This document shows, piece by piece, positions 46,330 through 57,006 of a DNA stretch of 64,000 bases; position 1 is the stretch's first letter; each line of letters opens with the position of its first letter. The position numbers and the translations under genes were made by a program. The DNA is taken from positions 909,266 through 973,265 of the forward strand of contig BCLD01000008.1 of the NCBI GenBank assembly GCA_001600875.1, written 5' to 3'. This DNA is from Solicoccozyma terricola. Lineage: Eukaryota > Basidiomycota > Tremellomycetes > Filobasidiales > Piskurozymaceae. The notes below the pieces were generated by a model. The model saw only the letters and a program-made list of their open reading frames with translations. It was not told the DNA's origin and searched no databases.

Positions 46330-47185
46330 GTATGTCCTTTTTTGAAGGGGTGTCAGTCTGGAAGTGACCTTATCTCCTGATGATCGCTGATTCTATCTCC
46401 CCCCCCATCATCTAATCCAGATCATCGCTCAAAAGAATCCCATAACCTATGCCTCTTGCACTCGCTCTTGACCATCAAAGAATTCGGACAGCAGCACCCC
46501 TCATCCAGCCAACACCCCTACCCTTGTCCAGTCAAGTGCAAGTTGCTGGTCAACAATGGCAGCAATGGGAAGAAGAAGAAGAAGCCGGATCGTCGCCCTC
46601 CCCCTCCACCAGCCAAATCCAAGAGCCGACTCCGAGCCAGCAAGCATACCTGACAAGCAGCGAGTGACAACGATGATGGTGCTGAAGATGATGATGGTGG
46701 ACATGCGAACCTTATTGTTGTGTAAGTGAGATCCGCAAGTAGCTCTGCCATGCTGTCATATCCCGCAAAAACGGGCACTGCACAAAGAAGATTTCAATAC
46801 AGCAATACTGAATTTCAAGCTGACATCACTCACTGAGAACTGAAGCAGCCATTAGTGCAAAATGTCCCCTACTGCATCCTGTCTGGTGCAACATTGCTGC
46901 AACCTGTATCTGAGTGAATGGTCAGAATCCACTGCTTGTTGGCTTCTCGAAGACATGCTGCAATATATCTTCAGCTAAGGGCTGTTCGATGTGACTGTAT
47001 AATTGGGATCGACGATTGAGTGGAGGCCACCGCGGTGCTCCTTCGCAGCTGTGGAGTAAGATTAGACCTCACTTAGCACCAGTTGTTGAGCCTAGTCTGA
47101 TGGCAAAGGATGTCATCGGCAGCTGTATTGACTGATTGACCGAGCCACTGAGCAACAAGCCAACAGGAAGTGGTGTAGTGCTGAT
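46330..47185. other. Gene-poor stretch
   Basis: Apart from the basic Lys/Pro-rich tail frame noted for the interrupted ORF (to about 46655), I see nothing supported here. Confidence 0.35.
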
Positions 47186-48450
47186 TCATGCTGCAACTTG
47201 CTCCAATTCTGATTCGGATTCCGATGCCATGGCTGGATGTAGCCACCTCAAAAACACCCCATATGACGGTTGCATTTGCAAGTATGTACCAGCAGGATGA
47301 CTGTCAAGGTCCCACACTGACCATGCATCTTTCACCTATGATGGCGGAGGAAAACGAGTTAGACGGTGTATAAGACAATAGCGATCTTGTGTTATTTCAA
47401 AAGCTTACCTGGTTCAGAGATAAAGGACCACCATTGAATGGTTTTGGTTCCTCAGGCTCGTACAGGTAATGAAGGTCATGGATTTGGGTTTCTTGGTGGT
47501 TCTCAAGACTACGCTTGTGCTACTGGAGGAAGTATCAGCATTTGATCAAGTCAATATGTGGAGACAAATCGTACCTTGAACCTCGCACCACAGCTTTGCA
47601 CCTCACATTGATGAGGGAACTCATGCGCTTCCAATCGATGATCGTTAAGCAATGCAGGAGAAATGAAAGTTTGATAGCAGCCCAGATGGGCACACACGTG
47701 GTGACTGATTCTCTCTAAGACCAGAATGTCGGGAGTTCTGCTCCGGGGTGGCATATGCTGTCGATAGTGATCATTGACCTCGTTTTGGGTGTTGCATCGA
47801 GTGTTACAGCCGGGAAAATCACAATGAAAAATGTTGAATCCAGTCTTCTGAGCAACGCCACCGTAGTTGAGATGATCACACGTATAACACTCGATACGCA
47901 GGTCGGAATCTTGACAGATGTCGGATTTCACGTTGCCATCATCATCGACCATATGACTGGACCAAACATGGAACATGCCTTCTTCGATCATCTTGGAAGA
48001 ATAATTGCACCCTTCCCAAATGCAGCCAACACTGGTTCTATCGTCTTGTGTACTGGTGAGCAATGACTTTGTGATGAAGTTACGAACAGTTGGTGTCCAC
48101 TTATGGGTAGCATAGTGAAAGTCCATATCGCAAGAGCTTGTGCGTGTCTGCTCACATGCATTCCACATGCACTTGAGCAACTGTTTGTCTTCTGCTGCTA
48201 TTCGGGGTGTATTGCGTTCAGCCAGAGTTGATGAGTTCTCCACCTTTGCTCTTTTCTGGTCTCGAAGATCAGCCAGCGTCTTCATTTGGGCTCGAGATTG
48301 CGACCGAACCCGAGGATGAGCCAGCGACGTATGTATTTGAAGAGTTGACTCATCGGTGAAGATATCATTGCACCCATCCACTACACATGGATGTGCTGGC
48401 AGGGCATCACGACCATCTGGCGCTTGATCACGAATACGTTTGCGACTCAT
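47186..48450 (-). CDS. Six-finger C2H2 zinc-finger protein
   Basis: A 378-residue protein in three exons: 48450-47575, 47519-47409, 47335-47186. Six C2H2-type units are visible in order: HPCVVDGCNDIF...HTSLAH, LKCMWNACEQ...HYATH, VGCIWEGCNYS...HVWSSH, FHCDFPGCNTR...HYRQH, HVCAHLGCYQT...HRLEAH and HQCEVQSCGARF...HQETQIH. The last is completed only by splicing at the second of two overlapping acceptors (CAGTAG); use of the first would put a stop in frame. A basic N-terminus (SRKRIRDQ) may be a nuclear signal. Start: ATG at 48450; the frame stays open to an ATG at 48690, but those 80 residues look like leader. Likely DNA binding; target unknown. Divergent from the next C2H2 gene. Confidence 0.72.
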
Positions 48451-48816
48451 CTCCGCTCCCTCGTTCGCTTCGTTGGTGACCCTCTGAATATGACCTACAC
48501 TCTGCTGTCGGCTGGCGAGGAAGGATTGAGTCGGAAAGTGCCTATAGAGAGGATGGGTCCGAGTTTCCTCTGCTTGAGACAGTGGGTCAGATCCTAGAGA
48601 CGAGGACAGAACTGGTTGAAGGCTGAGCGGACTCTTGAGGAGTATGAGGGTTATCTGAACTCGAGTGCCGACCACGCAAGCGACCATCAAGGTGGTCCAA
48701 GTTTCAGCCTAACCATCCCTAATTTCCGCGGTGTCTTATATTTCGTGGAGGGTGGCAACCGAGAACGACGACTGCAATGGTGATCATGACGATCAACCCA
48801 TCCATCAATCACTAAC

Positions 48817-50309
48817 ATGGTCCTACCGTCCCCACCAACCACTATGGCTCTCCGACAACCTACCAAGATCGTAAATTACCGTGACTCTTCCCTTTCCTCG
48901 GATGGTTCCGCTTCCTCCGCCAAGGCTCCCTCGGTCTACTCGTCTGAAAGCGAAACATCTGTTATACCGTCCCCACCAACCACTATGGCTCTCCGACGAC
49001 GTACCAAGATCGTAAATTACCACGACTCTTCCCCTTTCTCCGATGGTTCCGCTTCCTCCGCCAAGGCTCCCTCAGTCTCCTCTTCTGAGAGCGAAAGATC
49101 TGATAACTATGCTCCTCCATCGTCCAACTCTCCATCATTTGCAAGGATATCAGCAACCCCATCCATCGCTTCTTCTCGCTCTGAAGATCCACCTACAAGT
49201 GAAGATGAAGAGGTCAGACCCTCACGCTCGAAATCTCGTCATACAACTTCCATCATCAAATCACGTAGTCTCACAAAGTCCCTCGCTATTACACTCGATA
49301 AAGACTCCAAATACTCGGCCAAGACTCAAGTATCCACCCGCATGATAACCAGATCCGCGGCTGGCACAGCTCGCACTACTCACACCACCCCCAAAGATCA
49401 AGAAATCGCTCAACTCCCTTCCGTGCATACACCCATCCCATCTTCTGTCTTCATCACCTGCCAATGTTCGGATTGTCCTCTCAGCTACCCTAGTTTGAAA
49501 CAACTCAACCGCCATCGATGGGCAAAGCATGCTTACAAGAACGGCGACAAGGTTTTTGACACGCGCGGCGAGAAGCTTGGTGAAATTGGTCTATATCTGA
49601 TGATCGATGGTGAAGGAAGGTTTGTTTGTTCGATCAAAGGCTGTGGGAAAACGCACGACTCCAAGGAGAATCTTAAAGCGCACTTCAAAATGCACCAGCT
49701 CAAGTACGGCCCGAAGGTTGATGGCCACGATGCCCGATATATGTTGGTCGAGGGTGAAGGAAGATTCGTATGCTCGATTATCAACGTCGTCGATGGGAGG
49801 ATGTGCGGGAAACCACTCAGCACATTGCTCAACCTTATCGCTCACGTCAAAGTGGTTCACGAAGTGCTACCAAGCAAGGTCTACCCAAACGATGCTGAAG
49901 CGAATGAGGAAGAGAATGAGGAAGAGAATGAGGAAGAGAGGCGAACCAAGTATCGATGTGACTTCCAAGGCTGTGAAAAAAAAAATATCTGTCCAAAGCA
50001 GCCTTGCAAATCCACCGCAAGGGGCATGCGGGCTACAAGTATGTGGAACCGACTGCTTTTTGCCCAGTGAAAGGATGTGGCATCCCCTTTGGTAGTACTT
50101 GGAGTCGAAACAAACATGTCCAGAACGTTCATGGGGCTGGAAAAGGTGAGTAGGAAGGATGATTAACGATCTAGCCAATGCTGATAGGATGTCCTCAACT
50201 AGACACTGCCGCAACCGCTTTGTTACAAGACATGAAGAGGAAGAGACACATTGTGCTTGAGGATTTGGAGAGCGACGGGGATATCGATATCGAAGAGCCA
50301 CCTCCATAG
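48817..50309 (+). pseudogene. Five-finger C2H2 protein with a homopolymer frameshift
   Basis: Two exons (48817-50145 and 50203-50309). The N-terminal 95 residues consist of a tandem 47-residue duplication (unit begins PSPPTTMALR, ends SSESE). A Ser/Thr-rich linker follows, then C2H2 fingers: CQCSDCPLSYP...HRWAKH, FVCSIKGCGK...HFKMH, FVCSIINVVDGRMCGK...HVKVVH, YRCDFQGCEKK...HRKGH and AFCPVKGCGIPF...HVQNVH, ending DIDIEEPPP. An A10 run at 49976-49985 sits in finger 4 and puts the frame off; removing two A (giving the canonical C-x12-H spacing) restores fingers 4-5 and the spliced ending. Either a disabled gene, an assembly error or programmed slippage. GAGGAAGAGAAT units encode an acidic NEEENEEENEEE stretch before finger 4. 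Confidence 0.72.
48826..49107 (+). repeat. 141-bp in-frame tandem duplication
   Basis: Two consecutive units with a 141-bp offset (starts at 48826 and 48967), each beginning CCGTCCCCACCAACCACTAT. The period is a multiple of three, so the duplication keeps the reading frame of the C2H2 gene. Confidence 0.85.
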
Positions 50310-50988
50310 AAGTACAAGAAGAAGAGAGTTGCTTCGTTTGAAGAATGTGAGTTATGCTGTCATTCTATTTCGGGGAATGTGTCATCTGACGGTCATCCTT
50401 GTGACCATCAGAGGCACTGGTGGGACCAACTAGGCTCATACCAGTCAGCACCGAGCCTAGTTTCCGACAGTCTCTCTAGCTTGTCTCAACCTGTTCAGAG
50501 TACCCCGTATCTTTCAAGGATACACCTTCCATCCCTTAACCATGTGTTTATCTCCTTATGGTCATTGTAATGAGAAATATAAGAACAGCTCCTCGCGTCT
50601 CAGTATCGATTGAACGTGTCCTTGGATACTGACCACGGATCGATCGATCGACTACCGCTCTCAACATGCCAGAAGGTTCTCAACAACACGAAGACATTCG
50701 AGCTCTTCCCAACGCGGGTAATCAATAAAATCAGTTAACTGATTATATTCGAGTCCCTCGCGTAAGTTATCATCGTCCCGGATCTATCGAAATCATAACT
50801 ACCCTCCCGACCCAACCCTACTCTGCGACACCAACCCACGTCATCGTACCCACCCCCTCTCGACTTATCAACCACACACTTCCATACACTTCCATACACT
50901 CTTCAACACCAACCCGCGTCTTCGTACCCACCCCACCCGACCATCTCCCCTCCTTTCTCTTCAGTCTCTCCCTATATCAACAGACAGG
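50310..50988. other. Intergenic with a copied gene fragment
   Basis: Contains the dioxygenase fragment at 50645-50714 and, further on, CCACACACTTCCATACACTTCC repeats near 50870-50900. It includes the presumed promoter of the 50989 gene. Confidence 0.5.
50645..50714 (+). pseudogene. Fragment copied from the 5' end of the 2OG dioxygenase gene
   Basis: About 70 bp nearly identical to the leader and first codons of the dioxygenase gene at 33678 (minus strand): CGATCGACTACCGCTCTCAAC, then ATG-CCA-GA(A/C)-GGT-TCT-CAA-CAA-CAC. The copy reads MPEGSQQHEDIRALPNAGNQ and then stops. Similarity ends after CTTCCCAACG, in mid-exon, so this is a DNA-level copy and not a spliced one. Confidence 0.8.
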
Positions 50989-51696
50989 ATGGGCAAAGCA
51001 CATAAGGAAGCCAGGCTGCTTAGGAAGCAGTTGGTAGAGGAAGCAAGGCAAAGGTTTAAGGATAGACCTAAAGGAGTCGCATTGGTTAAAATCCCAGCTC
51101 CAACACCCATTTTCCCTCCCGGCAAAGTGTATGTGGCTGTCAAGCCAGAGGATGCAAAGAAGATGGGGATTAATGAGCCAGTGTGCAAGGATAAAATTGA
51201 TAATTATCATAGGTTGGTGGTGAGCAAAGAGTTCTCGCTCGCTGTCTTTCTCACGTTCTCTTGCTCTCGTGATGCCTAACCCCATTCGCGGTATCTCTCC
51301 CTCTCTCTCTCGATCTCTCACAAAGATCGCGAACCTACCTTTCTCTCGCATATTGCGATATCATGTACTGACACTAAACTACTTGATCTTTTGTGGTTCA
51401 TCTTGCTGGGGCCAGAACCACCGCAGAAATGTCGGAAAGCTGGAAAGGAAGAACAAGGGATTGGTACGTCTGCTCTCTCTCTGTGCCTCTCTTTGTGTGC
51501 CGGTTAGTCTTCCAGATATTGGGCGATAGAAGTAGAACCCAATTAAATGCTAGCAGGCGCTGTAAGGCGGAGTCAGCGGGAGCATCGAGAAGCGAGCGAG
51601 GAAGATGGTGGAGAAGCGGAGGCCAAGCACAATGTGGAGGCTGCAGAGGGTGGTGCAGATGGCATGCCCATGGATATGGATGGGTCAACGATGTGA
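50989..51696 (+). CDS. Small basic hypothetical protein
   Basis: A 135-residue model in three exons: 50989-51219, 51427-51463, 51557-51696. Start ATGGGCAAAGCACATAAGG follows a compact upstream region. The N-terminus is a basic helix (KEARLLRKQLVEEARQRFKD), then IPAPTPIFPPGKVYVAVKPE, a basic link and an acidic/Met-rich ending (GGADGMPMDMDGSTM). I chose the second intron sites because they alone keep one frame to a sensible end; other joins meet stops. Family not recognised. The gene lies 290 bp left of the Mutator-like element. Confidence 0.45.
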
Positions 51697-52207
51697 ATTT
51701 GAATTCACATGCCATGCCAGGACTTGCATGCCGTGCGGGACTATCGAGTTGCAAGCTCCCGCGAGCCAATGAAACAGAGTTGGCTCAGGAACCCGCTCAT
51801 GTGTTTTGCCACCGCCACCAGCCAACCAGTCCGTGTTTCCACACTGCCTGCGGAGCAGCGGGAGCTGCTATGATGGGAGTCTTGAGATGACCCCAGGTCG
51901 CAATCCGCGCTCTCGCTCCGGGTGGGCATGGAACCACCGGAGCGGGGCTGGTTCAGTAATATAGCACAAACAGAGTATAATTAGGGTCCTGGTTCGGACA
52001 CGACACACTTCGGTTGGGACACCACACATCCTTATCAATGATAGATCAATTTTTTATGACATGTATTTGAGATTTCCCTTTGACATGTCATAATTTCTGC
52101 TTTTGTTGACTTTTTTCCCCTTATTAGAGCAGCTGAAAATTCTGAGATCTGAGATGGACTCCTTGTCCTTGGCACTTAGATTTGGTTGCTGTTGCACCAT
52201 AATACTC

Positions 52208-55026
52208 ATGTCTGAGGAACCCCCCAACACCATGGATGGTCTTCAGGCCATCCAGCAGCTCTTCCACACATATGGGACACCAGATAAGACCACCTACAAT
52301 GATTATGATCAAATGCTCAAAGAAATCAGAGCCAATTCAACCTCAGCTGGTTTTGATGCTGTTATTCTCCGCACAACAAAGACCCAAGACAACAAACACA
52401 TTTGAAATGTTGTTATTGGCTGCTGGAAGTCAGGGAAACACAGAAACACTCATCAATACCTCGAAACCCATCGCCAAAGACCCGGAAAAAGCCACAAATC
52501 TGTGTGTCCATTCAAGCTGTCTGCGTCGTGCAAGGAAGGTGCATGGTCTGTGAGTGTCAAGGATGGCACACACAATCACCTTCCAGATCCCTTGTATACC
52601 CTACCATCTCAAGGCAAGCTAGATCCGGCACAAAAGGAAGAGGTGGCAAAGCTACTTGCCTCGAATGTTCACCCCCAAAACATTGTCCGTTCACTTCGTG
52701 CAACCAACCCCATGCAGATGGTTCCAGCACAAGCAATCTATAACGTACAAAAAAAGGTCAATGTGGAGCGCTTGCAAGGGAATACCGATGCAGGAGCCAT
52801 CACCAAACAACTCACAGACAAGAAGATCCCACACAAGATCACGGTCGATGATGGGAACTGTCTCACCTCCTTAATCGTTATCGATCCTCAAGCTCTACAC
52901 CTTTACAACCGTTATCATTCCATCCTCTTCATGGATTGCACCTATAAGACGAACCATTATGGAATGCCGCTTCTTCACATTGTCGGCATAGCCCCAACCA
53001 ATCAATCTTTCACTCTTGCAAATGGATTTCTCGCTCAAGAAGATGATCTTTTCTACAAATCGGCCCTGACCTGGCTGAAGGAGCAACTTCAACTTCAGAA
53101 TCTTCCGAGAGTGTTAATTACCGATCGTGAGCTGGCTCTCATGAATGCGATTGGAGTGGTTTTCCCTGGGACTGTCAACCTTGTCTGTCGCTGGCATATC
53201 CACAAGAACATGCTTGCAAAGACCTCTCATCTCTTCAATGATGCAACCATATGGGATAAGTTCATGAAGTCATGGTCAAAACTAGTTGAAAGCAAGGACG
53301 ACAACTCTTTCGAAGTTATCTGGCAGTCCATCACCACCGACTTCAGCTCCTACCCAGCAGCAATTGACTATGCTAAATGCTGGCTCAAATTCAAGGTTCA
53401 CTTTGTTGACTGCCACATCAATAATGTCACGCACTTTGGTCAAGTCAACAGCAGCAGAGTTGAGGGATCTCATGCTATCTACAAGAAGTTCCTTCACACT
53501 TCCAGAGGTGGTTTATACCATGCGACAGAATCCTTCTTGGTGGTAAATGACTCAAGGCTCCGGGAGATTATGCTGAAGATGAGTGCTGCTCGTATCAAGA
53601 CTATTGTTCATCGACCGGCAGTGTTGGAGCTGGTGAGTGAGCAGGAGTTGATCTTTTGACTCGAAAGCTGACCTTGATCATCTTGACAGATCCACAATCA
53701 AATCTCAACTTTCGCATACAACATGATTGTTGAAGAGCTTCAAAAGGCAACGGTGACCTTCATCTCATCAAGCGGCGAGCATCCAAGGCAACTTCCTGCT
53801 TGCACTCATTATCATCGAACCATAATGGGCATTCCATGCTCCCATGAGCTCCTCAACAAGTTGCAGATGGTGGAACCACTCCTCATCACCGATATTCACC
53901 CCCAATGGGTTGTCAACTACATCAGGCCTGATCCAGGGACTATCACCACAGCCAACAGTCTTCCACCAGCCTCCTATGCTCCGGTTATTACCCTACTTAA
54001 TCCTGGAGCAATCAAGCCAAAGGGGAGGCCACGTGGAGCGTTGGGAGTGAGAAATAGGAGTACCCAATGAGATCCATCTCTTTTTGAGCATGTCGCTCAT
54101 GCTCAGTCAAGCCAAAGGAACTGTGGAATCTGTGCAAGGCCCGGACACAATCGCCGCAACTGTCCCAACAAGGACAGCCCCACTCCCATAGCAGGTTCAT
54201 CTTCACAGGTGGTGCAATCGGAGGCTGACTGTCAGGTGCTGGGCTTTCAGATTCCGTGGAATCGTTGTCGAAGAAGCGTTGGCAGATGACGAATGATCGG
54301 GCCTCTCGCAGTTAGATTCAGAACCGCCGTTAAGTTGAACGAAGTGACGTTGACGACAAGGGAGAGAGAGAATCGGCGACGCTGGATCGGTGGCCGAGAG
54401 ATGAAGGTCGAAAGTGAGAGAAGAGAATCGGCGACGCTGGATCGGTGCCCGAGAGATGAAGGTCGAAAGTGAGAGAAGAGATCGTTGTCCGTAAGGTAGC
54501 TAATCCAAGGACGATCGATCGAGGGAGGTGATATGCGCAGACGATGTATAGTACGCAGAACTAGGTCTAATACAGGGTGAGGAAAAGGGAAAAGACCGTC
54601 CACCGAAGGTAGAGGGCTCCCGTTATATGTACTCGCGTGTATATCGCGTAGCGAGATGAAAAAGAGGAAAAAAGAGAGAAAAAGGATGAAAGACGTATGC
54701 AGGAGCGGTCCCCGGTCATTCGCCGTTAGCCAGGGGCGATTGGGCGGGCGTGAGGACGGTGAACGATGCTGAGACGGCCGTGCGTGCGTCGATGCATCGA
54801 CGTGGACGAATATCCGTGGAGCGTGGCACCGCAGAACGGTAAGGAGGAGGCCTGGGAAAGGTCGTATCCTTACACTGACTTCCTCACATATTATGAAGAA
54901 CGCTTCCCGGCTAGTCAAGACGTGGATTTAAACCCTGCTGATCATCCAGCAGAAGGATTGGATCTCAGGGAAGATGTTGAGCAAGTCTTGAGAGGACTGG
55001 GCATCTTCCCGGCCCAGGAAGAGTGA
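52208..55026 (+). pseudogene. MULE transposase, inactivated
   Basis: Order of parts: N-terminal region (MSEEPPNTMDGLQA...); a FAR1-like zinc-binding segment with CPFKLSASCKEGAWSVSVK and DGTHNH; the MULE catalytic domain with FMDCTYKTNHYGMP, VLITDRELALMNAI and CRWHIHKNM; a SWIM-like segment (HYHRTIMGIPCSHELL); and a zinc knuckle C-x2-C-x4-H-x4-C (CGICARPGHNRRNC). One intron at 53633-53689. In-frame TGA codons at 52403-52405 and 54068-54070 and the LTR insertion at 54230 disable it; the frame resumes after the LTR (DFLTYYEERFPASQD) to a stop at 55024-55026. The enzyme would have cut and rejoined the element's ends. Decayed, non-autonomous now. Confidence 0.85.
54230..54874 (+). mobile_element. 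Solo LTR, family A, inside the MULE
   Basis: TGTCAGGTGCTGGGC...GGTCGTATCCTTACA, 645 bp, with a perfect 5-bp target-site duplication CTGAC (54225-54229 and 54875-54879). It contains an internal tandem duplication of about 60 bp (AGAGAATCGGCGACGCTGGATCGGTG..., twice near 54366-54480). Confidence 0.9.
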
Positions 55027-55130
55027 AAATGTCAATTACATGTCATACAAAATTGATATTGATAAGGATGTGTGGTGTCCCAACCGAAGTGTGTCGTGTC
55101 CAAACCAGGACCCAATTAGGTATAATTAGG

Positions 55131-55938
55131 AGGTACAAAAACGTCAGACCGCAGCGAGCGGCAATGTCATGTGCCGGTCCTTCGATGTATCTTATTGGTA
55201 CTACGACGAGATTGCAGATGATGGAATATCAGGTTACCTCGCTGTTGGATTCAGACCTGTACGAAGAAACACGTGAGGTGATGAATACAGAAGACACGGT
55301 GTCCAAGAGATAGAGAGATGATGCATCGGGCTCCGAGCATGAAGTGTCGGGTGTCGATGAAGAAGTGAAGTCTGCCTGTGTAGGTGACGTGTCAATGTGA
55401 AGGTGAGGTTAGGAGTGAAAGGGTTGCTAGGGCTGGAGCCAATGAAAGGTGTGATGCACACAATCGATGTATACTCCGCAGGACTGTTCTCGCAGGACTG
55501 TGTATAAGCCAATGTGAAGAAGAGGGATCCCAGCCGAGTACGAGGGATAATTTCCTAAATATACTGGAAAACAGTCAAAGAGCAGAATTGGTCCGAAGAA
55601 CGAAGGAGGAGCAAGAGCACCGATCAGCTGTGTAGAGCCGTTGTTGCATGGCTTTGGAACGGCGAATCGATAGGGCCCCCTTCTCGTTCGTTGCACGCGT
55701 GGGCAATTGAAATTCGCGCAAATCAACCATTCAACCATTCAACCACTCCTTTGTTGCAACATCAACTACCTACATCACCATCTCCACCATGCCTCTCGAC
55801 AACACTCCCGCTATCACCCGTCTCCTGTGTAGCACTGCCGAGCTGCAGACAGCACGTAAGCGGCCAAACTACGGCGTCCAGGATGGTATGAGAGTGTCAG
55901 GACCTAAAGACGAACAACATGGTCCTCGCGTATAAAAG
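55131..55938. other. Intergenic with LTR-like debris
   Basis: Contains ATGTATACTCCGCA-GGACTG (about 55468-55490), related to the LTR family A core, so a degraded fragment is likely. A short frame 55789-55935 (MPLDNTPAITRLLCSTAELQ...) may be an upstream exon of the next ORF; TATAAAAG at 55931. Confidence 0.4.
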
Positions 55939-56769
55939 ATGACGAATTATGACGAATCATCAAAATTTCAACTGTTCAAGCGCCGACAAGCTCCGAAGTG
56001 GGATATTCGAGACCATAGGTGGTCACCAGACCCTCCTAGATGGTCGCAGGATCCGCTAGGAGGTAGTGTTAAGCTGGAGGGGGTATTAGATTCGAAGAGA
56101 GCGCTCGAATTAGTCCCAGAGACTTGTATTGAGCAATATTATGATAACTTAGTATATCCTACGATCCACAAACTACACTACACTACACTTTTTGCCCTTT
56201 GTAGTGTAGTGTAGTGATCTGAGAAATGACTTACTACACTACGTAGTGTAGTGATTCAAAAATGTAGTGATTTATGTAGTGTAGTTAACTACATGTAGTG
56301 ATTCTAGGTTACATAACCCATTTCTAACACCCTTTGCACTTTGTTGCCCTAGAAAGTGAGTGGGACCTTGGAATTGCAACTAAAAGCAGCTGTAAAGACA
56401 GTTTGCTTCTGATGCAAGCACTCTTGTGGACCAGAGAATGTATTTTGAGCATTGTAGATTGAGCATGGGAGTGGAAGGGATCAAAAAATGTAGTGATTCA
56501 CAGTCACTACAATACACTACATTTCAGCTAACAGTGTAGTGAAGTGTAGTGATCTCTGGAGTGTAGTGTAGTGATGGTCAACTACACTACAAAATCACTA
56601 CATTACACTACACTACGCACTACAGTGTAGTGTAGTTTGTGGATCGTAGGTATATCCATTACCTATACTAAGAAAGACAATATCTAGGCCAATAGTCGCA
56701 GCTGCTATAGGTCTCTACACGTCTGCGCTGCATCAGAGAGGTGTCCCCACGACTTATTTGTTACTCTAA
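55939..56769 (+). pseudogene. ORF of unknown function split by a MITE
   Basis: The frame starts MTNYDESSKFQLFKRRQAPK and reads EQYYDNLVY just before the MITE at 56159. Removing the element and one GTATATC copy continues the same frame as PLPILRKTISRPIVAAA to a stop at 56767-56769. The protein is about 110 residues, basic, family unknown. The clean restoration supports both the ORF and the element boundaries. Confidence 0.5.
56159..56649. mobile_element. MITE-like palindromic element, copy 2 (complete)
   Basis: Perfect terminal inverted repeats CTACGATCCACAAACTACAC and its complement GTGTAGTTTGTGGATCGTAG, a 491-bp body built from GTAGTGTAGTG/CACTACACTAC units, and a perfect 7-bp target-site duplication GTATATC (56152-56158, 56650-56656). 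No coding capacity. Confidence 0.88.
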
Positions 56770-57006
56770 GACTGCATCAGAGCCTGGTCCTTAGTAGCGG
56801 CCACTTGGGCGACGATCACGTCTTGACAGAGAGTTCCTTTGGTTGTTCTGGACCACATCCTTCTTATCGTGGGTATGGACATGGAAGAGACTGGTTCAAT
56901 GTAAGCGTATCTGTAAGGCAATTGCTACACAGCATCTGACGCTTGCTGCTCTGATAGGAGCTCGTTGCCATCTCTTGCCTGCTCTTGTGTGCTAATACAC
57001 AACCTC

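Larger units (their letters stand above)
51986..55119 (+). mobile_element. Mutator-like DNA transposon, decayed
   Basis: Terminal inverted repeats: GTCCTGGTTCGGACACGACA and on (51986 to about 52040) and its near-perfect reverse complement ending at 55112, about 54 bp with one mismatch before a small gap, then further similarity (ATGACATGTA). An 11-bp direct repeat GTATAATTAGG flanks it (51975-51985 and 55120-55130), suggesting a target-site duplication of the size range known for Mutator-like elements. It carries a MULE transposase frame with two nonsense codons and is itself split by a solo LTR at 54230-54874. Confidence 0.88.

Noticed and set aside
52403..52405. TGA codons in the MULE transposase as selenocysteine or readthrough
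   Set aside because: Two independent stops plus an LTR insertion in the same ORF fit decay much better; no recoding structure is visible.
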